Notes: a model not told the origin generated them from the letters alone. A stretch of DNA of 64,000 nucleotides from Acidimicrobiia bacterium (GCA_029863625.1 JAOTUY010000008.1:1-64000), one strand, 5' to 3'; positions 17,461-28,185 are shown, numbered from the stretch's first letter. A program made the numbers and translations.

Positions 17461-18771
17461 TCAGGCGATTGCTTCGGCGAGTGCTTCGTCGAAGGCAGTG
17501 AGCGTGGTTGCTACGTCCTCTTCCGTGAGGGCCGCGCACAAGAACCACGGCTCCAGTGCATCGTCAACGGGCATGACTCCCCGCCTGATCATCCCCCCCA
17601 CAACTTCGGCATAAAGCTCAACGTTGTGATGGGCGGCATCTCGAAAGTCCTTGGGTGGTTGCTCGCTGAACACGACTCCGAACATGGCAGGGACGCCGAC
17701 AATGTGGGCGGTTACGCCACGGTCGGCGCAGATCCGGCCTATGCCCTCCATGAGGGTCGTTCCGGCCTTCTCCATCCGGGCGTAGGGTTCCCCGCCCGAC
17801 AGGACATCGATCGTTGCGGTGGCTGCGGCGACGGCGACCCCGTTCCCCGAATAAGTCCCGGCCTGGGCGATCCCACCCTCGGCCCATGCCTGGATCACCG
17901 CGCCTCGCCCGGCGATGGCAGCTACCGGGAACCCGTTCCCCATTGACTTAGCAAACGTGCCGAGATCCGGAGTAACCCCGAAAAGCTCTTGTGCGCCGCC
18001 GAGGGCGATGCGGAACCCGGTCTTCACCTCGTCGAAGACGAGGACGGTGCCGTATTGGTCGCATATCTGGCGAAGCCCTGCCAGGAAGCCTTTCTCCGGC
18101 ATGATCCCGAACGCATTGCCCAGCATCGGCTCGACGATGATGGCGGCAATGGTGTGACCCTGGTCCCGGAAGAGTCGCTCGACCGATTCGAGATCGTTGA
18201 AGGGCAGCGTACGGATGAACGAGCGGATGGCGTCGGGAATCCCCGATGAGCTCTGTAATGGCACCGGGCGGTACCGGGACCCCAGGGCGGTGGGCGGGGC
18301 TCCGGCTGTCGAGTACATCACGTAGTCGTGGACACCGTGATATTGCCCTTCGAATTTGAGGACGACGTCGCGCCCCGTGAAACCGCGCACCAACCGGACG
18401 GCGTGCATGGTCGCCTCGGTGCCCGTATTGGTGAAGCGAAGCGCGTCCACCCACGGGACGGCTGCGCGAAACTTCTCGGCCGCTACTACCTCGCGGGCAG
18501 TCGTCATCGCAAAGGTCGTCCCCGCGGCCGCTGCCTCGGCCACCGCCTGTGCTACCGCGGGATGACCGTGGCCGAGGACGACCGGTCCGAAACCGCACTG
18601 GTAGTCGATATAGCGATTGCCATCCATGTCGTAGACATACGCACCTTCGCCCCGCTCTATGACCAATGTGTCTTCGTCACCCCAGTAGCGGAACTGACTG
18701 GAGACCCCGTTGACCAGATTGGCCTTCGCCCGTGCGAACCAGGCCGCGGTCTTCTCGCCTTGCAGTCCCAT
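17461..18771 (-). CDS. Class III aminotransferase (glutamate-1-semialdehyde aminomutase-like)
   Basis: GFGPVVLGHGHPAV, FTNTGTEATMHAVRLVRGFTGRDVVLKFEGQYHG, VFDEVKTGFR. Confidence 0.88.
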   Translation of the reverse strand: MGLQGEKTAAWFARAKANLVNGVSSQFRYWGDEDTLVIERGEGAYVYDMDGNRYIDYQCGFGPVVLGHGHPAVAQAVAEAAAAGTTFAMTTAREVVAAEKFRAAVPWVDALRFTNTGTEATMHAVRLVRGFTGRDVVLKFEGQYHGVHDYVMYSTAGAPPTALGSRYRPVPLQSSSGIPDAIRSFIRTLPFNDLESVERLFRDQGHTIAAIIVEPMLGNAFGIMPEKGFLAGLRQICDQYGTVLVFDEVKTGFRIALGGAQELFGVTPDLGTFAKSMGNGFPVAAIAGRGAVIQAWAEGGIAQAGTYSGNGVAVAAATATIDVLSGGEPYARMEKAGTTLMEGIGRICADRGVTAHIVGVPAMFGVVFSEQPPKDFRDAAHHNVELYAEVVGGMIRRGVMPVDDALEPWFLCAALTEEDVATTLTAFDEALAEAIA

Positions 18772-18823
18772 CAGTCTCCCTTTCTTCCGGAGGCCGGCCG
18801 GTTGTCACCGCCGTTCGGAGGCG

Positions 18824-20350
18824 TCACTCGACGTCGCCGTACCACCATGGCTTGTCCTCCAATCGCATGTTCCAGTGCACGTGCCGCGTCGAGGTGAAAG
18901 CATCCATTCCCTCGAGCCCGAGCTCGCGAACGTTCCCGCTGGCCCGCATCCCCCCGAATGGGGCGGCCAGGTTGTCAACGACCGGATCATTCACCCACAC
19001 GGTGCCGACAGTGAGCTCCTCGTAGGCCCGCCTTACTCGATCCGGCGTATCGGTGTAACAGCTGGCCCCAAGTCCGTAGGGAGTATCTGCGGCCAGCGCA
19101 AACGCTTCGTCGTCGCCGCCGAAGGCCATGATCGGGAGCACCGGCCCGAACGTCTCCTCTTGCATGAGCTCCATATCGTGGTCAACGTCGACTACGACGG
19201 TCGGCTGCAGGTAGAAACCGGCTGATCCTTCCGGGATCACGCCGCCCGCCAGCACCTTCGCCCCGCTTGCCTGCGCCGCCGCCAGTTGCTCGAGCACCTT
19301 GGCTCGACCCCGTTCGTTGCGCATCGGACCTATCTGCGTCCCGGGATCAAAGGGGTCACCCACCTGTAATTGGGTGGTCAATTCGACGACCCGGTCGACG
19401 AATCTGTCGTACACGCTGTGGTGGACATAAACCCGCTCCGTTGATGTGCATACCTGGCCGGCGTTGAGGAACGCCGCCCACACCACAGCCTTGGCCGCTA
19501 AGTTCGGATCGGCGTCATCGAAAACAATGGCCGGATCTTTCCCTCCGAGTTCGAGATGAGCCGGTTTGGCCATCTGGCCGCAGATTGCCCCGATGCCTGC
19601 ACCCACTTCAGTCGACCCTGTAAAGGCAACCATGTCGGTGGCCGGATGACGAACCAGCTGCTCGCCAACCGTCCGACCGCTACCGGCCACCACGTTGACT
19701 ACGCCGGGTGGCGTTGTTGCGGCGAAGACCTTTGCCAGGATCAACGTCGTCAACGTGGTTTCAGATGCAGGCTTGATGACGACCGTGTTACCCGTCGCGA
19801 GCGCGGGAGCCACTTTGAATGCCAAGAGGAGCAGGGGGTAGTTCCACGGGATCAACGAGGCGACCACTCCGTACGGAACTCGCACAACCAGCGACAGTTG
19901 CCCGGCCTCGTTGGAAGGGGCGATGCGTCCTCCGTGGACCCTGGCCAGCTCGGCGTACTGTCGAAAAAGATCGGCGAACATGTCGACATAGAGGAGGTTG
20001 CGGGCGTACGGCCTGCCCGTCTCCAGCGTGACGACGTCCGCCAGGTCCTCTTTCCTCTGGAGAACCTCGGCGGCTACGGCATGCAGCACGGCGCTGCGTG
20101 CCGGTTGAGGGGACGCCCACCACGAGCGCTGGGCACGGACGGCGGCCGCGACCGCCGCATCAATCTGGTCGGGCGAAGCAGAGGCTACGGAGTCGAGGGG
20201 CGCGCCGGTGGCGGGGTTCAGAATGGCGAAGCGCTCAGCCGAGCCGAGCTCAAAAGCTCCGTCGATCAGAAGGGGGCGTTCCGGCACATTCTCACCGACC
20301 GGAATCCTAATCACTTTCGCGACTGCCCCGTGCAACCCTACGATTCCCAC
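18824..20350 (-). CDS. Aldehyde dehydrogenase family protein
   Basis: PWNYPLLLLAFKVAPALATGNTVVIKPA, FTGSTEVG, ELGGKDPAIVFDDADP, NAGQVCTSTERVYV. Confidence 0.93.
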   Translation of the reverse strand: MGIVGLHGAVAKVIRIPVGENVPERPLLIDGAFELGSAERFAILNPATGAPLDSVASASPDQIDAAVAAAVRAQRSWWASPQPARSAVLHAVAAEVLQRKEDLADVVTLETGRPYARNLLYVDMFADLFRQYAELARVHGGRIAPSNEAGQLSLVVRVPYGVVASLIPWNYPLLLLAFKVAPALATGNTVVIKPASETTLTTLILAKVFAATTPPGVVNVVAGSGRTVGEQLVRHPATDMVAFTGSTEVGAGIGAICGQMAKPAHLELGGKDPAIVFDDADPNLAAKAVVWAAFLNAGQVCTSTERVYVHHSVYDRFVDRVVELTTQLQVGDPFDPGTQIGPMRNERGRAKVLEQLAAAQASGAKVLAGGVIPEGSAGFYLQPTVVVDVDHDMELMQEETFGPVLPIMAFGGDDEAFALAADTPYGLGASCYTDTPDRVRRAYEELTVGTVWVNDPVVDNLAAPFGGMRASGNVRELGLEGMDAFTSTRHVHWNMRLEDKPWWYGDVE

Positions 20351-20379
20351 GGAAACACTCTCTAGGCAGAGGTGGCATC

Positions 20380-21819
20380 GTGGCCGAGAATCTCAAGCTC
20401 TACATCGCCGGGGAATGGACCGAAGGCACCGGCAATGAGTTCCACGAACTTCGCAGTCCGGGGACCGGCGAGCACATCGCCAACGTCCCACTCGCCTCCC
20501 CCGCCGACATCGATCGGGCGGTCGCGGCGGCTCGGACGGCAACCGAAGACATGCGGCACTGGTCCGCATTTGAGCGGGCCGACATGTGCTTGCGGATCGC
20601 CGCGGCCATCGAGCCGATGGTAGATGAGATCGCCAGGATCCAGACGCTGGAGCAGGGCAAGCCCTACCACGCCGAATCGCTCGACGATATCGCCGAAGCC
20701 AACCAGTACTTCTACAACGCCGCAGAGGACGCCAAGCGCCTATCCGGGGAGGTCATCCCAGCCTCAGACCGGCATAAGCGGATGTTCACGTTCCGGCGCC
20801 CGGTGGGAGTGTGGGCGGCGATCACGCCCTGGAACTTCCCGGTCACCATCCCGCTCGAGTATGTAGGTCCCGGGCTCGCGACCGGTAACGCGGTGATCGT
20901 CAAACCTCCCGAGTTCACTTCCTGGTCGCTCCTCAAGCTGGCGGAGGCCATCGAAGAGGCGGGCGTCCCGAAAGGGGCGGTGTCGATTATCCCCGGTGGC
21001 GCGAGCGTCGGTGAGTACCTCGTGAAACATGCGGGCATCGACGCCATCGGGTTCACCGGTTCGTCGGCTACCGGCAAGAAGATCCTGTCGCAGATGGGTA
21101 TCAAGCGATCCATCATGGAGATGTCGGGGAACGGGCCGACCATCGTCACCGACGACGCCAACCTACAAGCTGCTGCGTCGTTAGCCGTGTACGGCGCTTA
21201 CTACAACGCCGGCCAGGTGTGTTGCGCCACCGAACGGGTGATCGTTCTTGATGCGGTGCGCGACGAGTTCGTGGAACACGCCATCAAGGCGTCGGCGGCG
21301 GCGGTGCTGGGCGATCCCTTCGACGAGAAGACGACGATGGGTCCGCTCAACAACGAACCGACCGCCGCCAAGATGGATCGGCAGCTAGCCGACGCACGCC
21401 AGCGGGGGGCGGAGGTTGTCGTCGGGGGTGGTCGGGCGCCCGGATATCCGACCGATCTCTACTACGACTTCACGATCGTCGACCGGGTCCCGGAAGACAG
21501 TTCACTTTCGAAAGAAGAGTCCTTCGGCCCGGTGCTTCCCATCCTCAGTGCCGCGGATGATGACGAGGCAGTGGCGGTGGCCAATCGGTCCAACCTCGGT
21601 TTGCAGGCGGCGGTCTTCACGTCCAGCCTCTCCAAGGCGTTCTGGTACGCAGACCGGGTCAGGTCGGGAACGGTGGTGGTCAACGACTCGACCGACTTCT
21701 GGGAAACGTTCCAGCCATTCGGCGGCGCGGCGGGCACCGACACCGGTTGGGGAAGAGGACGCCTCGAGGAGTTCACCGACCTCCAGACGGTGGTGTTCGA
21801 CCTGAAGAACGTGAAGTAG
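20380..21819 (+). CDS. Aldehyde dehydrogenase family protein
   Basis: TPWNFPVTIPLEYVGPGLATGNAVIVKPPE, FTGSSATGKKI, EMSGNGPTIV, NAGQVCCATERVIV; GTG start. Confidence 0.93.
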   Translation: MAENLKLYIAGEWTEGTGNEFHELRSPGTGEHIANVPLASPADIDRAVAAARTATEDMRHWSAFERADMCLRIAAAIEPMVDEIARIQTLEQGKPYHAESLDDIAEANQYFYNAAEDAKRLSGEVIPASDRHKRMFTFRRPVGVWAAITPWNFPVTIPLEYVGPGLATGNAVIVKPPEFTSWSLLKLAEAIEEAGVPKGAVSIIPGGASVGEYLVKHAGIDAIGFTGSSATGKKILSQMGIKRSIMEMSGNGPTIVTDDANLQAAASLAVYGAYYNAGQVCCATERVIVLDAVRDEFVEHAIKASAAAVLGDPFDEKTTMGPLNNEPTAAKMDRQLADARQRGAEVVVGGGRAPGYPTDLYYDFTIVDRVPEDSSLSKEESFGPVLPILSAADDDEAVAVANRSNLGLQAAVFTSSLSKAFWYADRVRSGTVVVNDSTDFWETFQPFGGAAGTDTGWGRGRLEEFTDLQTVVFDLKNVK

Positions 21820-21841
21820 GTCCCTTCACCGGTTCCCAAGC

Positions 21842-21869
21842 AGGACTGAGAATCGGAAATCCAAAACCA
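21842..21869 (-). repeat. Degenerate heptamer array K (minus: TGGTTTT GGATTTC CGATTCT CAGTCCT)
   Basis: Weak period 7 immediately left of the terminator hairpin. Confidence 0.35.
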
Positions 21870-21904
21870 GGAGGGCGAGCGCCACGATGGGCGCTCGCCC
21901 TCCT
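21869..21904. terminator. Strong intergenic hairpin between convergent genes
   Basis: AGGAGGGCGAGCGCC-ACGATG-GGCGCTCGCCCTCCT, 15-bp perfect stem. Confidence 0.8.
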
Positions 21905-21934
21905 CCTCCTTGCCGGTTCTGCCACTCCTCCTCC

Positions 21935-23566
21935 TCAAACCCGTGATTCGTCGGAACGGAAGGCGAATTCACCGTCGATGATCGTAGCCAGGACGGTGGC
22001 GTCGCCGACCGACGCGAATTCGAAGATATTGCGGTCCAGCACCACCAGATCGGCGGCCTTCCCGAGTTCGATCGAGCCGGTCTGGTCATCGTGATGGTTG
22101 ACATAGGCGGAACCGGCGGTGAAGGCGGCAATGGCGTCGGCCAGTGAGACCCTCTCTTCCGGGTAGAAGGGTAGTTCCCAGCGATGATCAGGCGACACGC
22201 GTCGCACGGCCGTTTCTATCTGCAGCAGCGGATCGGGGGTGGAAACGGACCAGTCGCTGCCGAAAGCCAGGGTAGCCCCATTGCGGAGGAGGCTCCTGAA
22301 CGGATACTGGCGGGCGCTCCGCTCTGGACCGAAGAATGGAATGGTCAATTCTGATTGATAGCCCTCGTACACTGCCCAGAAAGGCTGACCGTTGGCCACT
22401 ACCCCGAGCCGGCGAAACCGGGCCAGATCCTCCGACGCGATCAGCTGGATATGGGAGATGTGGTGACGGGCGTCGCTCCAACCGTTGGCTCGGCGAGCTG
22501 CTTCGACTGCGTCCAGAGCATTGCGGACCGCCCGATCGCCGATGGCGTGGAAGTGCACTTGAAACCCCTCGGCGTCGAGCCTCGTGACGTAACGAGGAAG
22601 CATCTCCGGGTCGATGAAATCGATCCCCCGGTTCGGGGTGGGATGCCCGTCGGATCCCAGGTACGGATCGAGCATTGACGCCGTCGAGTTCTCCGCAACC
22701 CCGTCGAGCATCATCTTGACCGAAGTCGGGCGGAAGCGCCCCGCCGGACCCCGGGCGCGCCGGGCGATCAGATACTCGATCTGCTCTTCTCCGGCGGAGC
22801 GTTCCCACCACAGGGCTCCGACTACCCGAGCAATCAACTCGTCACGACCGGCCACCGTCCGGTAAGCCTCTTCCGTTTCCGGGGTGACGTCGGCGTCCTG
22901 CCAGGCGGTAATCCCGAGAGAAATCAAGTAGTCCTGGGCGACTCGCAGGCCGCGTTCGTAGTCGACCGCAGTGTCGGGAGGTATCGCCCGGCGGGCCAGC
23001 GTCATAGCGCCCTCCTGAAGCGTCCCGGCCGGTTCTCCATCGTCGTTTCGCTCGATTCGGCCATCGGGCGGATCGGCGGTGGAAGCTGTAATCCCGGCCA
23101 GCGCCAGGGCCCGGCTGTTGACCCAGGCACCATGACCGTCGCGATTCATCAAGAAAACGGGTCGGTCGGGGACCACCCGGTCGAGATCGTGAAGGGTTGG
23201 GGTACCCCCCGCGAAGGCGTCCATCGCCCACCCTCCGCCGAGTATCCAAGGCTCACCGGAATTGCGTTCAGCGTATCGGGCAATCGTGTCGAGGTAGGCG
23301 TCACGGTTATCGCTTGCATGCAAATTGCACCGCAGAAGATCGAGACCGGCCCTCGGAGGGTGCACATGAGCATCTTGAAACCCGGGAAGGACTATCCGTC
23401 CCTCGAGAGATATGACCTCGGTGTGGGGCTCGATCCACGCCTCGAGCGCGTCGCCGTTTCTGCCCACTGCCACGATGCGGCCCTGATCGACGGCTATGCC
23501 GGTTGCCCAACTCCGGGCCGCGTCGACGGTGTACACCGCACCGCCCCGCAACACCAGATCGGCCAC
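21935..23566 (-). CDS. Amidohydrolase family protein (YtcJ-like)
   Basis: GRIVLPGFQDAHVHP; VHFHAIGDRAVRNALDAVEAA; FGSDWSVSTPDPLLQIETAVRR. Confidence 0.92.
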   Translation of the reverse strand: MADLVLRGGAVYTVDAARSWATGIAVDQGRIVAVGRNGDALEAWIEPHTEVISLEGRIVLPGFQDAHVHPPRAGLDLLRCNLHASDNRDAYLDTIARYAERNSGEPWILGGGWAMDAFAGGTPTLHDLDRVVPDRPVFLMNRDGHGAWVNSRALALAGITASTADPPDGRIERNDDGEPAGTLQEGAMTLARRAIPPDTAVDYERGLRVAQDYLISLGITAWQDADVTPETEEAYRTVAGRDELIARVVGALWWERSAGEEQIEYLIARRARGPAGRFRPTSVKMMLDGVAENSTASMLDPYLGSDGHPTPNRGIDFIDPEMLPRYVTRLDAEGFQVHFHAIGDRAVRNALDAVEAARRANGWSDARHHISHIQLIASEDLARFRRLGVVANGQPFWAVYEGYQSELTIPFFGPERSARQYPFRSLLRNGATLAFGSDWSVSTPDPLLQIETAVRRVSPDHRWELPFYPEERVSLADAIAAFTAGSAYVNHHDDQTGSIELGKAADLVVLDRNIFEFASVGDATVLATIIDGEFAFRSDESRV

Positions 23567-23643
23567 GCACGCACCTCCTCGGCCGAAGCGTAGTTAATCG
23601 TTCGTGCGGCACCGGGTCGGGAACCAGCGATTACAGTTCGAGG

Positions 23644-24891
23644 ATGAGCACTTTTTGGCATCCTTTTGCGGACATGGGAACGGTCGACGGTCACGAGATG
23701 GTCATCGACCGGGGAGAAGGGATCTACGTCTTTGATGAGGACGGGCGGCGGTATCTGGACGCCACCGCCAGCCTCTGGTATTGCAATGTTGGCTACGGCC
23801 GGCAGGAGATTGTCGCCGCAGTTGTGGCCCAGATGGAGAAGCTGCACGCCTACCACACCTTCGGTGATTTTGTCACGCGACCGGTGACCGAGTTGACTGA
23901 GAAGATCGCGTCGGTTGCCCCGGTTCCCGGTAGCAAGGTATTTCTCACGAGTGGGGGCTCCGACTCAGTTGACAGTGCTGCCAAGCTCGCCCGCCGCTAT
24001 TTCCATCTCACCGGGCAACCGGAGCGCACCATGTTCATCGCTCGCGAATGGGGTTACCACGGAACGCACGCTTATGGCACCAGCCTGGCCGGCATGGCGC
24101 CGAACAAGGACGGCTACGGGGATCTGGTCGGTGACGTCGTGACCGTTCCGTGGGATTCGGTTGAGGCCGTCGAAAAGGTGATCGAGCAAGCAGGTCCCGA
24201 GCGAATTGCCGGGCTTTTCTGCGAGCCGGTCATCGGGGCAGGAGGCGTGCGGGTTCCGCCGGACGGCTATTTGACCGGCGTTCGGGAGGCCATCCGGCGG
24301 GCCGGAGCTCTCTTCATTGCCGACGAGGTAGTTACCGGGTTCGGCCGGGTCGGGGCGTGGTTTGCCTCCACCCGATTCGACCTCGAACCAGACCTCGTGA
24401 CCTTCGCTAAGGGTGTCACCTCCGGCTACCTGCCCCTTGGAGGGGTGATCGCGGCACCTTGGATCGCCGAGCCATTCTGGGAAGGCGGTGTCATGTGGCG
24501 GCACGGCTACACCTATTCTGGCCACACCACTGGAGCCGCCGCCGCCTTGGCCAACCTGGAAGTAGTCGAGCGAGAAGGCCTGCTGGCCCATGCCCTGCAG
24601 CTCGAATCTGAGCTGGCCAACGCCCTGGCGCCGCTGGGCAGGCACCCATTGGTGACCGAGATTCGATCGGGATTGGGAGTACTTGGAGCCGTACAGCTCG
24701 ATCCGGACGCCATCGAAGCCGATCCCGGATTGCCGGTGAAGGCCTTCCGGGCCATCCGGGAAGCCGGGGCATTAACCCGGCCGGTCGGCGGTGGTGGCCT
24801 GCAAATCTCTCCGCCCCTCATCATCACCCCAGAACAGGTGAAGGAGATGGTCGCGGCGTTCACCGTTGGCCTCGACACGGTCGAAGTGTGA
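23644..24891 (+). CDS. Class III aminotransferase (omega-amino acid/polyamine type)
   Basis: YLDATASLWYCNVGYGRQEIV; FLTSGGSDSVDSAAKLARRY; ADEVVTGFGRVGAWFAS. Confidence 0.92.
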   Translation: MSTFWHPFADMGTVDGHEMVIDRGEGIYVFDEDGRRYLDATASLWYCNVGYGRQEIVAAVVAQMEKLHAYHTFGDFVTRPVTELTEKIASVAPVPGSKVFLTSGGSDSVDSAAKLARRYFHLTGQPERTMFIAREWGYHGTHAYGTSLAGMAPNKDGYGDLVGDVVTVPWDSVEAVEKVIEQAGPERIAGLFCEPVIGAGGVRVPPDGYLTGVREAIRRAGALFIADEVVTGFGRVGAWFASTRFDLEPDLVTFAKGVTSGYLPLGGVIAAPWIAEPFWEGGVMWRHGYTYSGHTTGAAAALANLEVVEREGLLAHALQLESELANALAPLGRHPLVTEIRSGLGVLGAVQLDPDAIEADPGLPVKAFRAIREAGALTRPVGGGGLQISPPLIITPEQVKEMVAAFTVGLDTVEV

Positions 24892-26159
24892 AATCAGTCC
24901 CTTTCTGGACCGACGATCACCCCCGTCCCAACCACCTTCCAGAGGAGGACCTCTCGGGACAAACCGACGTCCTGGTTATCGGGGCGGGTATCACCGGGCT
25001 AACGGCGGCCCGATTGCTGGCTCGGGCCGGGATCGAGACAGTCGTTGCGGAAGCCCGATCGATAGGTGAAGGGGCCAGCGCCCTGAACGCGGGCATGGCC
25101 ATCTACGGGCTGAAAGCCGATCCGACGGTCGTGATCGATCGATTCGGCGAACGGCTGGGACGAGAGCTGTGGGATGCCTCCAACAAGGCCATCGATCTCA
25201 TCGAGCAGCTCGTCGGTGAAGAAGCAATCGCGTGCGACTTCTTCCGACCCGGCTCGGCCGAACTGGGCTTCACCGCTCGCGACGATCGGGTGCTAGCCGC
25301 CTACGCCCGCCGGACGACCGAGGATCTGGGTTTCCCCATCGAGTATCTCCCTCGCGATCGGCTCGGCGAGATCGTCGGAAGCGGGCGTTTTTCCATGGCG
25401 CTCACCGAGGAGACCAGTGCCGGCCTCCATCCCGCCAAGTACACGTTTGGCCTGGCCGGAGCCGCCGCTCGGGCCGGGGCCCGCCTGGTCGAGCATGCCG
25501 ATGTGAGCGCCGTTGAGAAGACCGGAGGACGGTTCACTGTCACCACATCCCGGGGCCGGATACAGGCAGGCAGAATCCTGGTCACGACGAACGGCTACAC
25601 AGGAACGCTCTTTCCGTCCATCCGACGCCGGATCGTGCCGATCGGGAGCTACTCGATCGTCACCGAATCGCTCCCCGTCCACCTGGCCGAGGAGGTCTTG
25701 CCCGGCAATCGAATGGTATGGACCGCTCGCCGCTTCTTGAACTACTTCCGCCGCACCCCGGACAACCGCGTCCTCATCGGCGGCCGCCGCAACCTGCAGA
25801 CGGACCTCAATCTTGCCGAAACCGCCCGCGACCTGAGATCACGTCTCGTCGAGTTCTTCCCTCAGCTTGCCTCGTTCGAAGTCAGCCACGTTTGGGGCGG
25901 AAAACTAGGTGCTGCCTTTGACCTCCTCCCCCACATCGGCCAACACGATGACGTGTGGTACGCGATGGGATACGGGGGTCACGGTGTGGCGCTTGGCACC
26001 TATTTAGGGAGCGAAGTGGGCAAGCTCATGGCCGGCGAACTCGACCGCAGTCCTTTCGCCGAGATTGCCCACCCGACCCGGTGGTATTACCAACAAAGAC
26101 CATGGTTTCTGCCACTAGCCGCCGCGGCTTACCGAACCCTGGATCGGTTCGGGCGTTGA
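24888..26159 (+). CDS. FAD-dependent amine oxidoreductase (DAO family, PuuB-like)
   Basis: DVLVIGAGITGLTAARLLARAGIETVVAEA; GYGGHGVALGTYLG; 4-nt overlap with upstream aminotransferase. Confidence 0.88.
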   Translation: MKSVPFWTDDHPRPNHLPEEDLSGQTDVLVIGAGITGLTAARLLARAGIETVVAEARSIGEGASALNAGMAIYGLKADPTVVIDRFGERLGRELWDASNKAIDLIEQLVGEEAIACDFFRPGSAELGFTARDDRVLAAYARRTTEDLGFPIEYLPRDRLGEIVGSGRFSMALTEETSAGLHPAKYTFGLAGAAARAGARLVEHADVSAVEKTGGRFTVTTSRGRIQAGRILVTTNGYTGTLFPSIRRRIVPIGSYSIVTESLPVHLAEEVLPGNRMVWTARRFLNYFRRTPDNRVLIGGRRNLQTDLNLAETARDLRSRLVEFFPQLASFEVSHVWGGKLGAAFDLLPHIGQHDDVWYAMGYGGHGVALGTYLGSEVGKLMAGELDRSPFAEIAHPTRWYYQQRPWFLPLAAAAYRTLDRFGR

Positions 26160-27022
26160 TCGCGCCGTTTCTTCACCGCGACCATTACTGCCGCGCAGAT
26201 TGCGGCCGCCAGCAATGGAACATACGTGAAGCTTCCAAGAATGGTTGACAGCCCCGCTCTCCACGGACTCGCCCCACCGGCCGGATCGGCGAGCCATGAC
26301 CCAAGCCGCAGCATCACCGCCAGGGACAACGAGGTCAGCATCAAGCGGTAGGCGAGGTTGCGAACCGCCGCCATCCGGTCGGGGCTGCTCAAAACAGCAC
26401 CGCCGCCAAAGAGCACCGCCGCTACCCCTGCCACCAGTGCAGCCAGACTCAACGCCGCCGAAACTCTCGTGGCCGCCGAAGTCACCGGAATCTGGCCGCT
26501 GCCGTCGAGAGGAATTGGTTCGATGGTCGAAACCAGAGCGGCCAGCGTGCCCTCGTCGGCCGCCAGGCCCGCATCGGCCAGCACCCGGGTGATCTGAGGA
26601 ACAGCGGGCAGCAAAGCCGATGCCGGATCCACCAGAGCCGTGCCACCCACCGGAGCGTAGATCGCTTCGACGAGTTGGTCGGTTAGGTTGTCCAGCACTC
26701 GGCCGGTCTCCGGCAAAGCCAGCAAGCGGTCGGCGGACGCCGTGTCGCCGGGAACGATCACATCTACCGAGGCGAGCCCTTCGGTGATCCAGCCGACGAT
26801 CCGCTTGTGGACGATCTGCTCCATTGCGATATCACGCACCACGGCGGCCGCCGTGCCCCGACTCCCGGTGACGGCACTCCCCCACAGCGATCCGATCAGA
26901 ATCGACGCCGACAGGCCGAACAACCAGAAGGAAGTGGCGCGCACGAACCGGCGTGAAAGGCTCGGAGACGCAACCGGCGGAGAGACCGGAGGCCGGCTGA
27001 TCTTCGTAAGGGAAGCGGTCAC
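26129..27022 (-). CDS. Hypothetical membrane protein
   Basis: Several TM segments; 4-nt overlap with mrp. Confidence 0.65.
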   Translation of the reverse strand: MTASLTKISRPPVSPPVASPSLSRRFVRATSFWLFGLSASILIGSLWGSAVTGSRGTAAAVVRDIAMEQIVHKRIVGWITEGLASVDVIVPGDTASADRLLALPETGRVLDNLTDQLVEAIYAPVGGTALVDPASALLPAVPQITRVLADAGLAADEGTLAALVSTIEPIPLDGSGQIPVTSAATRVSAALSLAALVAGVAAVLFGGGAVLSSPDRMAAVRNLAYRLMLTSLSLAVMLRLGSWLADPAGGASPWRAGLSTILGSFTYVPLLAAAICAAVMVAVKKRRDQRPNRSRVR

Positions 27023-28110
27023 TTGATAACAAGCTCCGGATGAGTCCGCACCCGGGGGCGGGTCGCGACAACTCCTCTGGCGAGTTCATCAAACGCCAAG
27101 GCTGCTTCGCTGTCCGGGGCGACGCTCATCAATGGCTGCCCTTCGTCCGCCCCCGCCCTCATGGCCGACAGAAAGGGAATCCGGGCAAGCAACGGCACGC
27201 CGAGTTCGTCGGCGAGAGCGGCCCCTCCCCCTTCGCCGAACAACGCATAGCGGGTTCCGTCGTCGCCCGTGAACCACGACATATTCTCGACCACGCCCAT
27301 GACTTCCTGGCTGACCTTCTCGGCCATCAGGGCCGCTCGTTTGGCGACCCTCTGGGCGGTCGGCTGAGGAGTCGTCACCACGACAACCTGGGCGCGAGGC
27401 ACGAATTGCGATACGGAGATGGCAACGTCGCCGGTCCCCGGTGGCATGTCGATCAGGAGGAAATCGGGGTCATCCCAGAACACATCGGACAGAAACTGCT
27501 CGAGGGCCTTGTGCAACATCGGGCCGCGCCAGATGACGGCCTGGTCGGGGCGCACGAAGTAATCCATTGAGATGACTTTGACCCCGTGCACCTGCGGGGC
27601 GATGATCGTCTCATCGATGACGGTAGGCGGACGGTCCGCTCCAAGCATCTTGGGGATAGAGAACCCCCAAACGTCCGCATCGATCACCCCAACCGAGTGA
27701 CCCTGCAACGCCAAGGCCACCGCCAGATTGGCCGTGACGGAGGACTTCCCGACTCCGCCCTTCCCGCTGGCGATAGTCACGACCCGGGTAGGTGAACCGG
27801 GACGGGCAAACGTCATGCCGCGTTCGGGTCGCAACTCGCGCATCATGTGGGTGCGATCGCCATCATCCATTTCGACAAACGTCACATCAACCGAGGTCAC
27901 GCCGCCAACGGAAGAAGCTGCCACCTCGATCTGCCGGGCGATTGAACCGGCCATGGCGTAACCGGGGACCGGCATCGCAACCTGCACCTCGACCCTTCCC
28001 CTGCGAGTGACATCCACCGAGCGAATCATCCCGAGCTGACCCACCGGACGACCCAATTCGGGCTCTTCGAGAGCGCCTATTGCCGCCTCAATCGCCGCTT
28101 CGTCGATCAT
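27019..28110 (-). CDS. mrp: Mrp/NBP35 (ApbC) family Fe-S carrier P-loop ATPase
   Basis: VVTIASGKGGVGKSSVTANLAVALALQGHSVGVIDADVWGFSIPKMLG; DMPPGTGDVAISV. Confidence 0.95.
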   Translation of the reverse strand: MIDEAAIEAAIGALEEPELGRPVGQLGMIRSVDVTRRGRVEVQVAMPVPGYAMAGSIARQIEVAASSVGGVTSVDVTFVEMDDGDRTHMMRELRPERGMTFARPGSPTRVVTIASGKGGVGKSSVTANLAVALALQGHSVGVIDADVWGFSIPKMLGADRPPTVIDETIIAPQVHGVKVISMDYFVRPDQAVIWRGPMLHKALEQFLSDVFWDDPDFLLIDMPPGTGDVAISVSQFVPRAQVVVVTTPQPTAQRVAKRAALMAEKVSQEVMGVVENMSWFTGDDGTRYALFGEGGGAALADELGVPLLARIPFLSAMRAGADEGQPLMSVAPDSEAALAFDELARGVVATRPRVRTHPELVIK

Positions 28111-28185
28111 TCTTAGTCCTATCCGAACAGTGTTTAGAGCCCGGGCAAAACTATAGTGACGGCGTCTCCCTACTCAGATGGGCCC

